Shown here piece by piece: positions 25,666-34,636 of a stretch of DNA of 64,000 nucleotides. Position 1 is the first letter of the stretch, and every line of letters starts with the position of its first letter. Position numbers and translations under genes: made by a program. A model generated the notes under the pieces. It had not been told where the DNA came from and did no database searches. It worked only from the letters and a program-made list of their open reading frames with translations. The DNA comes from Pseudomonas fluorescens. Lineage in GTDB: Bacteria > Pseudomonadota > Gammaproteobacteria > Pseudomonadales > Pseudomonadaceae. Location: NCBI RefSeq assembly GCF_019212185.1, contig NZ_CP078138.1, positions 1,470,501 through 1,534,500 of the forward strand. The letters are read 5' to 3'.

Positions 25666-26325
25666 TTAGGCGTCAGGCTTCCGATTATTCGGATAGATGT
25701 AATGCAGCGACATCAGACAGTTGTTATGACCCATGATTTCTGCGAAATTTGGTGTTTCGATCGGGCAGTGCTGAATAGTTTCAGGCTGACCATCCTCTTG
25801 TGATTGGCGAAACCACAGATCTTCATCGATGAACCCAATATCCGAGAAGTCATCGAGAGCCTTCAGATCATATGGCGCAATCCCCAAGCTATAGGATTCC
25901 AGAATTTCTTTCGCATCCTGCCAAAAGACGTAGTCGGAGTGTCCAGAGTGGACTTCGTTAACGTTCTCAAAGTCTACTGTTAGCCGAATGTGGCTCATAC
26001 ATATGACCTGTTCCCACAGTGACTCGACTTCCTGGAAGGTGGCGCTTGATACCCCACTGTCCAGAAAAAGGCGGAGAGAGTCTTCGTGTACGGCGATAAG
26101 CTTCACAGGCGACATCGCTCCCAAAATATAGGCGCGCTCTAGGGCTGCGGTAACGTACGGATTTAAATGATCGCCGGACATGACTGCAAAGCTTTGCTTG
26201 GCTGCCTGTGGCATCACCTCCAGACTTGGGGTTTTCCACTGCAAGCAACTGAACACCACATGATTTGGGGCGTCGTGAGGTTCTATTGGTTCGCATTCAG
26301 GGTGAAAAATTTCTGAAAACGGCAT
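25666..26325 (-). CDS. Hypothetical protein (219 aa), paralogue of 24982-25575
   Basis: Unknown acidic protein with the shared core (SFAVMSGDHLNPYVTAALER, AMSPVKLIAVHEDSLRLFLD) and DYVFWQDAKEILESYSLGI in the second half. A strong ribosome site (AGGAGG, nine bases upstream) supports the ATG at 26325. Its C terminus is extended by about 40 residues compared with the paralogue. Upstream, 26326-26690 is AT-rich and shows no further gene. Confidence 0.6.
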   Translation of the reverse strand: MPFSEIFHPECEPIEPHDAPNHVVFSCLQWKTPSLEVMPQAAKQSFAVMSGDHLNPYVTAALERAYILGAMSPVKLIAVHEDSLRLFLDSGVSSATFQEVESLWEQVICMSHIRLTVDFENVNEVHSGHSDYVFWQDAKEILESYSLGIAPYDLKALDDFSDIGFIDEDLWFRQSQEDGQPETIQHCPIETPNFAEIMGHNNCLMSLHYIYPNNRKPDA

Positions 26326-26718
26326 GGCGGTTTCCCTCCTTGTGTAGCTAGATCAAAGTCGACTTTTGAACACCTGTCAAAGATGAAAAGCGCTAGCTGT
26401 CGGAAGTACATAAGCTAACTTTTCAAAAATGTCGTGATAAATTAACCTCTAGAATTTAACAAGTGTCGGGCGCAAGTCAGTAAACATTGATGGCGTCTCG
26501 TTCGGTAGATGAAAATTGACTTTGAGATTTTAAAAAAGTTGCTTGCAAATCTATTTTCAGCGGGATAGTGTTTTCCTGACTTCTGGTGGAGGTGAAGCGC
26601 AGTGATTGAGTGAATTTCTAGAGTTTATAAGCGTTCAGTTTGGATTGCTTCTATAAGCGCTTGTCCCTCTAACGGTTCATTTTCTAGTGTCCTGTCTCAG
26701 AGGAAACGCTCTCTTGAG

Positions 26719-27100
26719 CTATGACCTCCATAGCCTCTCGCGCACGCTGGATTTTTCGCAGATGTCTTCACTCTTTGCGCTCCAGATGTAGCGGCAGGGC
26801 TGAGCGTTGTGCAGCACTAAAAACGTGGTAATGGAGCTGACCAATTCGCGTGTTGAGCTGAAACTATCATCCCGTAAGTAAACGGTGATATCTCGGAAAA
26901 AGCATTCAACTATGTTCATCTAGGAACTCGATGTCGGTGTGAAATGCAAGTGGAATCGCGGATGTCGCTTGAGCCATTCCTTGACGACTGGATGCTTGTG
27001 AGTAGCGTAGTTATCCACGATCAAATGCAATTGCAGGGTCTTGGGTGTTTCCCGGTTGATCTTTTTCAGGAAGGCCAACCACTCTGATGCCGGTGTTGTG
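26719..27100 (-). pseudogene. IS630 transposase, C-terminal part
   Basis: Reads EWLAFLKKINRETPKTLQLH, LIVDNYATHKHPVVKEWLKR and HPRFHLHFTPTSSS, then a stop and, in the same frame, NIVECFFRDI. The second DDE Asp (LIVDNYATHKH) and last Glu (VECFFRDI) are recognisable; the W of SWLN.VE has become a stop codon. Separated from its N-terminal half by the IS30-family insertion. Confidence 0.8.
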
Positions 27101-28548
27101 GGCGGATTCAACCGGTCGTCGCAACACCTTGATCGAGGTGTTTATGGGACGACCCGCAGGATGGATGCAAAAATTGACGGGCCGGGGAGCGATGCGTTCT
27201 CCAGGTGCACCCTCACTTCGTAATGAGATCGAGCGGCTATTTTGGGTGCAGATTGCAACAGGTATCACAAGCGAAAAGGCAGCACATGCCGTTGGCGTAT
27301 CAACAGCGGTAGGTACACGCTGGTTCCGTCATCGAGGCGGGATGCCATTATTCATGTCGAATCACATATCAGGACGTTACTTATCGTTTGCAGAGCGAGA
27401 AGAGATTGGGCTGCTTCGAGCGCAAAGTGTTGGCGTTCGTGAGATCGCCCGTCGCCTTGGACGAAGCCCATCGACAATTTCACGGGAGCTGACACGAAAT
27501 GCTGCTACCCGTTGCGGTCGGCTTGAATATCGAGCGTCAGTAGCGCAATGGAAGGCAGAACTGGTGGCCAAGAGGCCGAAACCAGCAAAGCTGGTCACTA
27601 ACCCGCGACTGCACCAGTACGTACGCGACCGCCTTGAGGGCAAGGTTCAAGACGCCGATGGTCGTGACATCTCTGGGCCTCGGCAAGCGCCCTTCAAAGG
27701 TCGAAATAAACCGCATCGCAGTGACCGTAAATGGGTCAATGGCTGGTCGCCTGAACAGATTGCCAACCGGCTCCAGATCGATTTTCCGGATGATGAATCC
27801 ATGCGCATCTCTCATGAAGCCATATATCAGGCGCTCTACATTCAGGGTCGAGGAGCTCTCAAGCGCGAACTGGTGAGCTGCCTGCGCTCAGGACGAGCAT
27901 TGCGCGTGCCGAGAGCCAGAGCGCAGGCCAAAGTGTGGGCACACGTCAGCGAGGACGTCATGATCTCCAGTCGCCCTGCTGAGGTAGAAGATCGGGCTGT
28001 ACCCGGGCATTGGGAGGGCGACCTGATCATCGGTCTGAACCGTTCTGCGATTGGAACTCTGGTCGAGCGCTCAACTCGATTTACCATGCTCGTCCATCTG
28101 CCCCGCGAGAAAGGTTATGGGCTAATTCCCCGCACGAAGAACGGCCCGGCGCTGGCTGGCTATGGGGCTGTTAGTATGGCCAATGCATTGAAGAAGACGG
28201 TGACTGATCTTCCCATCGAGCTGTGGCGATCTTTGACCTGGGATCGTGGAAAGGAGCTGTCGGATCACGCTCGATTTACCATCGAGTCCGGAGTAAAGGT
28301 TTTCTTTGCTGATCCACATAGTCCATGGCAGCGCGGCACAAACGAAAATACGAACGGCCTTCTACGGCAATACTTCCCGAAAGGCACTGACCTCTCTCGT
28401 TGGAGTGCTCAAGAAATACAGGCGGTAGCTCACGTACTTAACACTAGACCTCGAAAAACACTCGGCTGGAAAACACCTGCCGAAGCACTGAATGAGTATC
28501 TAAAGTCTGTACAACAATCCAGTGTTGCGACGACCGGTTGAATCCGCC
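27101..28548 (+). mobile_element. IS30-family insertion sequence, complete
   Basis: Bounded by perfect 27-base inverted repeats, 27101-27127 and 28522-28548 (GGCGGATTCAACCGGTCGTC and on). Total 1448 bp with one intact transposase gene whose stop codon lies inside the right repeat. Perfect ends and an intact gene suggest a recent insertion. The target is the IS630-type transposase gene. Confidence 0.92.
27144..28541 (+). CDS. IS30-family transposase
   Basis: A 465-residue DDE transposase. A N-terminal helix-turn-helix region (LSFAEREEIGLLRAQSVGVR, EIARRLGRSPSTISREL) is typical of IS30. The catalytic triad is visible as HWEGDLIIG (D), LTWDRGKELSDH (D) and NENTNGLLRQYFPKG (E). The ATG at 27144 lies just inside the left inverted repeat with GAGGTG upstream. 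Full length with no frameshift, so it may be active. Confidence 0.92.
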   Translation: MGRPAGWMQKLTGRGAMRSPGAPSLRNEIERLFWVQIATGITSEKAAHAVGVSTAVGTRWFRHRGGMPLFMSNHISGRYLSFAEREEIGLLRAQSVGVREIARRLGRSPSTISRELTRNAATRCGRLEYRASVAQWKAELVAKRPKPAKLVTNPRLHQYVRDRLEGKVQDADGRDISGPRQAPFKGRNKPHRSDRKWVNGWSPEQIANRLQIDFPDDESMRISHEAIYQALYIQGRGALKRELVSCLRSGRALRVPRARAQAKVWAHVSEDVMISSRPAEVEDRAVPGHWEGDLIIGLNRSAIGTLVERSTRFTMLVHLPREKGYGLIPRTKNGPALAGYGAVSMANALKKTVTDLPIELWRSLTWDRGKELSDHARFTIESGVKVFFADPHSPWQRGTNENTNGLLRQYFPKGTDLSRWSAQEIQAVAHVLNTRPRKTLGWKTPAEALNEYLKSVQQSSVATTG

Positions 28549-29176
28549 GTGTTTCGATGCTACTGATTAGCCGACCTTGTAGATAATCCATGGCGGCAAA
28601 CAGCGTTAGCGTGCCGTGACGAACATAGTCGTGGGTTTGCGTGCGGATATGGCCGATACCCCGGCTGGGTGCGTTGCAAGGCTTGAACCTGGCTCTTTTC
28701 ATCGTAGCAGAGCACCAGCGCCTTCTCGGGGGGGGGGGCAGATACAGCCCGATAACGTCCCAGAATTTCTCCTCGAAGTGCGGGTCACTGGACAATTTGA
28801 AGGTACGGGTCAGGTGCGGTTTGATTTCGTTGGCGGCTCAAATCCGTTGCACACTGGCCGGTTAAATGCCAGCGACACGCGCCATGCTGCGACAGCTCCA
28901 GCGCGGCTGACCGATACGCGGTTGGGTGACTTGTTCCAGAGTTCGCTTCAAGGCTTCGGCGGGCAGTGATGGCTTGCGACCTCGTCCAGGTAGATCCACC
29001 AAGCCTTGCAGGCGCAGCACTTGAAAGCGCTTGCACCAGCGCGTGACTGAAACAACAGAGAGTTCGGTCAACTGGGCAATTCGACGACTGTCGCGCTGGC
29101 TGATGGTGGCCGACCGTAGGCGCCGACTCAACTCGATCTGTTCGTCTTCACTGAGCACGATGTCTTGAGAATTCAT
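28549..29176 (-). pseudogene. IS630 transposase, N-terminal part, frameshifted
   Basis: Starts at 29176 with the IS630 helix-turn-helix domain (DSRRIAQLTELSVVSVTRWC, VDLPGRGRKPSLPAEALK), then changes frame several times. The catalytic region (FEEKFWDVIGLYLPPP, then GIGHIRTQTHDYVRHGTL, LFAAMDYLQGRLISSIETR) is split across frames; the CYDEKSQ block with the first Asp is out of frame after a run of 11 G at 28728-28738. It stops at the IS30 insertion. Confidence 0.8.
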
Positions 29177-29219
29177 AGCTCCACTCCAAGTCCGGATCGA
29201 CTCTGAAAGCGTAACTCAG

Positions 29220-31523
29220 ATGAGAAATTTATTTATGAGACAAGACACTAGGGAGGCCCTGGAGCAAGGCACTCCAGACGTTTCTTTGGATGAGAATTTG
29301 GAAATGAACGAAGGAGGCGCTGATGATCAGCAGGAGCCCGATGTTCCGGTCATATACGGAACGAACGGACAACCTGTCACCTGCACCTATTTCAACCATC
29401 CTGCATGGAATGCAAGCATAAACATTTGCATGACACTCCATTTCATCATGCTAACGCTAGGCCCGACGCGAACTTCGTCTTGGTGCTACAGGTTGCGCCT
29501 AACCATCAAATATTTTCTAGATTTCATCCTTGACTACAACCACAGACATCCAAGCCCACTGTATATTACGCACATTAGAGACATTACGCCCTCCATTTTC
29601 AGAAGCTTTTGCCTATATTTAGATGAGAACAAAAAAACGCGCTTACATGCTGGATCTCTAAAATCAGCAATTAATATCGCGGCAAAAGAAACCGAGGTTG
29701 TGCCCCAGCTGGAACTTCCTACCATTAAGAAAATACCAGGATCCGGCACAGAGCCTCTTAGCGAAGAGGGCGTGGCAAGTCTAACGCTTGCCACTCGGAA
29801 GAATATAGATGCCATACGCCAAACCATTGAGCGACGAAGAGAAATAGACGCTTCGGCGCCTTATACTTATGAAGAGCTTCAAGCGCTTTTTGACCGACGA
29901 CTTACGAAGGAGGAGATCCTAATCTGGGTGAAGTATAAGGTCGAGAACGGAATAGACTTTAATGTATCCAAAGCATTGACGCGTTTGAATAAATGCGACG
30001 ACCCAGAAATGGTTGAGCTCCGCAACGCGCCCGAAATTATCAAGTCACTTAAGAGAATGGCCGCAACGGATACAACAATTAAAATCCCACAAAATTATCA
30101 ACCTAATATCAGGAAAAGGGAGAGCTGGCATAGCACAGTGCTTGACCCACACCGCGTCGTAAAAACGTTCAACGAGCATGGCTTCCCGTTTAAGTTCAGC
30201 ATCGATGACCTTAGGCAAAAATACTCAGGGAGTAGGATCTCCATCATTGAAAAGTGTGACGACGCCATCAAACTTATTCTCAACAAACTATACTTTATCC
30301 GGGCAAAATTTAATAATTTTTATGGAAAACAGGGACAGTACATGATGTCCCTAGATGAGCATTTTGGCTTATACTACCCGACTGCAATTGACATGGCAGG
30401 CCTTGCTACACTGATGATGCTGCAAGCGGGGTGGAACAAAGAAACGATAATGGAGGTAGACAAAGACAACTTCGAGCACCCACTTACCTCTATTATCGAA
30501 GAATCCATTAAGATTATTCGCTCGGAAAAATTCCGTAGTCAGGGCTCAAACGTGCCGTACGCTGAACCCAAGCAGATCTTAGCCGCTTCTGATGCGGACA
30601 ACCCTTACTCATTGTACAACCTAATTCTTTTGGCGAAGGAGTTCACCGCCCCTCTTGCTTCCTTCCTCAACGGAATAATTGATCCGTATAGGAACCGTCA
30701 AGTTAATACTCTCTTCGTCTACGTACGCCCCTGGACAGCCTGGACTAAATCAGAGGGTACAGCTGGGTTAGCCACTCTCGACTATGCTGCTCAATTTTCG
30801 TACGCGATGAGCGAGTTCCTTGAACATTATGAGGTAATCGATAACGGGAAGCGCCTTACTTCTTCATCAGAAATTACCCGGCGCCTGCGAGTTTCTTGGT
30901 TGTACTATAACGCAGAGGCGATGCCATTTGCTTTCCTGTCGCAACTGTTGGGGCATCAATCAAGGGACACTACTGATCAGTCCTATGACAATTCCAATGC
31001 AGCCCACGCCCGTCGCTTGAAGCGTCTGCGCTCCGCGCTGGAGCACATCGTGGAATTGTTACGGGCACGCAAGTTCAAAGGCCTCCTTGGAAAAAGGGCA
31101 CGCGCACAAGCGACTACTAAGCTCAGTATTTTCTTTCTACCCGGTCTGGAACGACCTCTTTGGGCTTGCGGTAATCGCTATAAACCCGACTGGCCCGGAG
31201 CACCCAAGCTAACTAAAGGCTCCAAGTGCGTTGCCTTGGAGCAATGTTTTTTTTGTAGCCAGGTGTGGATTTTAGAAGACTCTCTTCCCTACTTGATTGA
31301 GCGGCTTGCCCATATCGATGAATTGCTGCGCGACGGCAGCGTGGCGGAGTTTGGCAGCCGGCTTGAGGCTGAGCAGGAGGAGATTAACGCGATTCTCGGG
31401 GCCTGGCCTGATGGGGATGCCATCGATGAGGCTCTGCAGTTCCGAACAATGAACTCTCCTCTACTGCCACGTAACCTGCGGGATCTCCGCCTAATCTTTA
31501 AAACTGGTGACCTCGATGAATAA
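29220..31523 (+). CDS. Large tyrosine recombinase, first gene of a GInt-like integrase operon (ginA-like)
   Basis: A 767-residue protein whose C-terminal half carries a diverged tyrosine recombinase signature: RRLRVSWLYYNAEAMPFAFL, LLGHQSRDTTDQSYDN for the last His and Tyr. The catalytic Arg/Lys boxes further upstream are harder to see. The last 150 residues include cysteines (LWACGNRYKPDWPG, LEQCFFCSQVW) that may bind zinc. It overlaps the next gene by eight bases. Three large integrases plus one small DNA-binding protein in one overlapping operon match the ginABCD operon described for GInt islands, where all four are needed for integration and excision. The start at 29220 (or ATG 29235) lies just inside the IS630 end, so the native promoter may be lost. 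Confidence 0.75.
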   Translation: MRNLFMRQDTREALEQGTPDVSLDENLEMNEGGADDQQEPDVPVIYGTNGQPVTCTYFNHPAWNASINICMTLHFIMLTLGPTRTSSWCYRLRLTIKYFLDFILDYNHRHPSPLYITHIRDITPSIFRSFCLYLDENKKTRLHAGSLKSAINIAAKETEVVPQLELPTIKKIPGSGTEPLSEEGVASLTLATRKNIDAIRQTIERRREIDASAPYTYEELQALFDRRLTKEEILIWVKYKVENGIDFNVSKALTRLNKCDDPEMVELRNAPEIIKSLKRMAATDTTIKIPQNYQPNIRKRESWHSTVLDPHRVVKTFNEHGFPFKFSIDDLRQKYSGSRISIIEKCDDAIKLILNKLYFIRAKFNNFYGKQGQYMMSLDEHFGLYYPTAIDMAGLATLMMLQAGWNKETIMEVDKDNFEHPLTSIIEESIKIIRSEKFRSQGSNVPYAEPKQILAASDADNPYSLYNLILLAKEFTAPLASFLNGIIDPYRNRQVNTLFVYVRPWTAWTKSEGTAGLATLDYAAQFSYAMSEFLEHYEVIDNGKRLTSSSEITRRLRVSWLYYNAEAMPFAFLSQLLGHQSRDTTDQSYDNSNAAHARRLKRLRSALEHIVELLRARKFKGLLGKRARAQATTKLSIFFLPGLERPLWACGNRYKPDWPGAPKLTKGSKCVALEQCFFCSQVWILEDSLPYLIERLAHIDELLRDGSVAEFGSRLEAEQEEINAILGAWPDGDAIDEALQFRTMNSPLLPRNLRDLRLIFKTGDLDE

Positions 31524-33630
31524 TAATCCCAAAAATAAAGCATCGCCAAGAAATAAAAAAGCAGACTCATCTAAGGATAAAAACAGCTACGCTCAGTCTC
31601 TCATTGATGAGTTTGAGCAAGATATTCAAGACTCCATCAATGCGGAACTCGAATCGCTGCTCAGAGACACTGTAGATAATCACACTCCGAAAGGAGGACA
31701 TCTGACATTTATGCTTGAGCACAGCTCAGGTGAATTCCCTGTCTCGCGAAAATCCCTTTACCACGAGACAACGTGGCTATTTCCATCCTGCTCAATATCC
31801 TTCAACCATACTACTGAATGCGCCAACGACCTGAAGCGTGCTCTTACATTTTACCTGCTCCCTGAAAACAGCCATATATTTGACATCAAGAGCTATAAGT
31901 CCAGCCTACAATACTCCAAAGGCTTTTCACTTCTTGAAAAGTACGTCCTCGTTGAAAACCATATCACTGCAGACCAGCAGTCGCTGCAGATGATCAGCAC
32001 GAAGATGATCAACGTGGCATTGGATAGCGCCAGAGACTATGACACTGCAACTAACTACATGTCTTTATTTTATATAATTAGGCTTTGGCTCAGCCTCTCT
32101 GCGCACGAACTCATTCCTGTAGATATGCGAATAGATGTTCCGCTCGAAAAGATCGTAGTTCCCGAAAGACGCGCTGATCTTTATAAGACATTGCGCGCCA
32201 CCATCCAAGCATGGGTGCCCTTTTCTGAGGAAGATCTCCGCCACATGATGGAGTACGCCCTCTTCTGGATCGAAAAGGCCGCCCCAGAACTTGCCAAAGT
32301 TGAGCCAACTATCGAAGAGGTTAATCGAAAGAACAAAAATGGGGTAATCAGCCGCAGTAAACCCGACCCAGAGCTGGAATCGAATTTTGAAGTGAAGGTT
32401 GAAGGCAAAGTTGTAATGCAAACGACTCGCCATGTATTCTCCAGTCGCTCGCGCGACTACTGGCGATATACGTGGAAGGCGGATTGGGCTCGGGCTCTAG
32501 ACCATGTCCGTAATGCCGTATTCATTCTGATAGCCTTGATTACCGGAGCCCGAATTTCGGAGCTAGGCCCGCTTAGCATCACGGACATCAGTAACGACAG
32601 ACCGGACGGCTCAGGAGAGTACTGGATCCGCATTGTACGCTGGAAGACAGCTGATGATCCGAATTATAACGGTGAAGTGGAGTACTTACCGTTGCCTAGG
32701 TTTGTTGCAGAAAGTGCGATTGCGTACGATAAGTTGCGTAATATTGGACGCAAAACCCAACGCCACTGGCTGTTCCAAAGCAACAAGGCTGGATCGGGTA
32801 ATAAATTGCAGGGGGTTACGCCTCAGCTCCTGGCGCGCGTGATCAGTCAGCTGAAGGAGGCCTTGCCCATCGAGCGCATTCATGTCCACCGTTTTCGGAA
32901 GACGATTGCCGAGATCCTCATTAACCAAGATGAACGTAACCTCGACCTTATTCGCGCGCTGTTCGGTCATAAGACCTTCAAAATGACCATGCAATACATC
33001 GCACGCAATCCAGCTATGGTACGCAGCGTCGCTTTGAGCTTGGAGCAATCCTACACCCACGAGCTCCAAGAGATCATTCAGGCCATCCGTATCGGCGCCT
33101 ATTCTGGACAGGCTGCGATTCGTATCTCCGAGCAAATCACGGCCAAGCCAGATGACTTCCAGGGCAAGAAAATCCAGATTTCGCTTCTGGAGTACGTTAC
33201 CAACCTATTAATGGGAGGTCACCCCCTGTTCATCAAGCGGACTGCCGTAGGCACCTATTGCGTGACTGCTGAGTACTTCAAGTTCGATAACCTTCCACCC
33301 TGTATCCAGGGGCGAGACTTCAGCGATGAGCTGCCACGTCCCGACCCCACTAATTGCCATTACGACTGCCGCAAGATTGTGGTGCTGGAAAAGGCAAAGA
33401 CTGCGCTTGAGGAGAACGTAAAGTTCTTCCAGAAGATCCTGGACAACCCGAAAGCCACGCTTCCCGAGGCAACCCGCCATGAGATTCAGACGAAGATAGA
33501 GTCGTACCAATACCATCTGGCCAATCTGAGCCACAGCAATCTCCATCATCACAACCCCGATTTCGTAGACCACGCAGCAGTAAACGACGCGCAATCCAAT
33601 CGCATCTCAGTAGTAGACCTCAATGACTAA
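31516..33630 (+). CDS. Large tyrosine recombinase, second gene of the integrase operon (ginB-like)
   Basis: A 704-residue tyrosine recombinase with a full catalytic set in its middle-to-late part: Arg in ITGARISELGPLSITDI, Lys in IVRWKTADDP, HVHRFRKT (His-x-x-Arg), LFGHKTFKMTMQYI (His and nucleophile Tyr). The N-terminal 60 residues are Lys/Asn/Ser-rich and disordered. The C-terminal extension holds CVTAEYFKFDNLPPC and DPTNCHYDCRKIVVLEKA, cysteines that may bind metal. The ATG at 31516 overlaps the preceding stop; the stop overlaps the next start by eight bases. Confidence 0.82.
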   Translation: MNNNPKNKASPRNKKADSSKDKNSYAQSLIDEFEQDIQDSINAELESLLRDTVDNHTPKGGHLTFMLEHSSGEFPVSRKSLYHETTWLFPSCSISFNHTTECANDLKRALTFYLLPENSHIFDIKSYKSSLQYSKGFSLLEKYVLVENHITADQQSLQMISTKMINVALDSARDYDTATNYMSLFYIIRLWLSLSAHELIPVDMRIDVPLEKIVVPERRADLYKTLRATIQAWVPFSEEDLRHMMEYALFWIEKAAPELAKVEPTIEEVNRKNKNGVISRSKPDPELESNFEVKVEGKVVMQTTRHVFSSRSRDYWRYTWKADWARALDHVRNAVFILIALITGARISELGPLSITDISNDRPDGSGEYWIRIVRWKTADDPNYNGEVEYLPLPRFVAESAIAYDKLRNIGRKTQRHWLFQSNKAGSGNKLQGVTPQLLARVISQLKEALPIERIHVHRFRKTIAEILINQDERNLDLIRALFGHKTFKMTMQYIARNPAMVRSVALSLEQSYTHELQEIIQAIRIGAYSGQAAIRISEQITAKPDDFQGKKIQISLLEYVTNLLMGGHPLFIKRTAVGTYCVTAEYFKFDNLPPCIQGRDFSDELPRPDPTNCHYDCRKIVVLEKAKTALEENVKFFQKILDNPKATLPEATRHEIQTKIESYQYHLANLSHSNLHHHNPDFVDHAAVNDAQSNRISVVDLND

Positions 33631-34636
33631 GCCGGTGCAGTACGACAAAACCCTTAGCGCAAAAGCGCAGAGCAACCCGACACGCCAGAAGTTGATCGAA
33701 ATCATCGTGGACATTTACTTCAGCCGTGGAGGTGCGTTGCAGGTTGGCAAGGTGGCGGAAGAGGCAGGGATCACCCGGCAGGCCTTTCACCGCTATTACG
33801 GGGATCTGCTCGGTTACATCAAGGGGGAAAAGGACGTCAACGCCCTTCTTCCGAAATCAGCCCCGGATTCGGTCAGCGGACTGCTGCAGGTTACGCAGCA
33901 GAGGGCGAGCGAGTTGGAGATGAGGCTTGCAGAGACAGAGAAGAAGCATAAAGCCGAGCTCTCTGCAGCGCTTGACCGGCACATCACCTCCCTCATGAAC
34001 AATGACATCACCTTGTTCGAGACGGATAGCGTTCGTGTAACCTTGGACAAACAGACGACGTTTATCAGCCACCTGGTCGCTCAGTTGGATCAGGTCAAGG
34101 CTGAGCTCACCAAGGCGAAGCTCAATACCACCAATCAGAAGCTGGTCGGCACTCCAGGCTCGCGAATCGTTTATGGGCCGAACCTCAAGCCGGCGTTCAC
34201 GGCCTATAAGAAAAACGGCGTATATAAGGCCTACCTAGGTGAAAAAAGCAAAGAGATCGCCAAAGTCATCGAGAAGGTCAACCAGCACGAGAACACGTCA
34301 ACGCCGCTGATCATTTTCGTGGATCGGTTCATCTCCAACTTTGAAGATTTCCTTGGGCAGCTTCCGGCGCCGCGTACGACGGAGATCGTAATTCGCCTGC
34401 CAGTGTTCAGTTCAATGGAGATCAAGAACCTTATACGGAAAATCAAAAAAACCTCGATTTCCATACATGTTCCAGAATGCCCATCTGTGGCGGAAACGGT
34501 AGCTCAGCGGAAATTTCGGGCCAGCAGCGCACCGGCAGAGGAGCTGTTGGCTGCCGAAAAAGCCGACCACGTTCATCTGTTCAAAGGCGTCGATCAGGTT
34601 GTCCACTTCAGCGTTACCAGCCGGGTGGAAAAATGA
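33623..34636 (+). CDS. TetR-like helix-turn-helix / coiled-coil protein, third gene of the integrase operon
   Basis: A 337-residue protein. The N-terminal 60 residues form a TetR-type helix-turn-helix (RQKLIEIIVDIYFSRGGALQ, KVAEEAGITRQAFHRYYGDL). A coiled coil follows (LEMRLAETEKKHKAELSAAL, LVAQLDQVKAELTKAKLN). The C-terminal third is an unknown alpha/beta domain (TPLIIFVDRFISNFEDFLGQ, TTEIVIRLPVFSSMEI). It overlaps both neighbours (the stop and next start share ATGA). In GInt-like operons a non-integrase DNA-binding protein accompanies the three integrases; this one is larger than a small helix-loop-helix protein, so equivalence is only probable. Confidence 0.68.
   Translation: MTKPVQYDKTLSAKAQSNPTRQKLIEIIVDIYFSRGGALQVGKVAEEAGITRQAFHRYYGDLLGYIKGEKDVNALLPKSAPDSVSGLLQVTQQRASELEMRLAETEKKHKAELSAALDRHITSLMNNDITLFETDSVRVTLDKQTTFISHLVAQLDQVKAELTKAKLNTTNQKLVGTPGSRIVYGPNLKPAFTAYKKNGVYKAYLGEKSKEIAKVIEKVNQHENTSTPLIIFVDRFISNFEDFLGQLPAPRTTEIVIRLPVFSSMEIKNLIRKIKKTSISIHVPECPSVAETVAQRKFRASSAPAEELLAAEKADHVHLFKGVDQVVHFSVTSRVEK

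Larger units (their letters stand above)
26697..29218 (-). mobile_element. IS630-family element, interrupted by an IS30-family element
   Basis: The two halves of an IS630-type transposase lie on either side of the IS30-family insertion (27101-28548). The outer ends share an imperfect inverted repeat (GAGGAAACGCTCTC at left against GAGTTACGCTTTCAGAG at right, read inward). Without the inserted element it would be about 1.1 kb, a normal size for this family. Exact ends and the target TA duplication are not certain. Confidence 0.75.
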
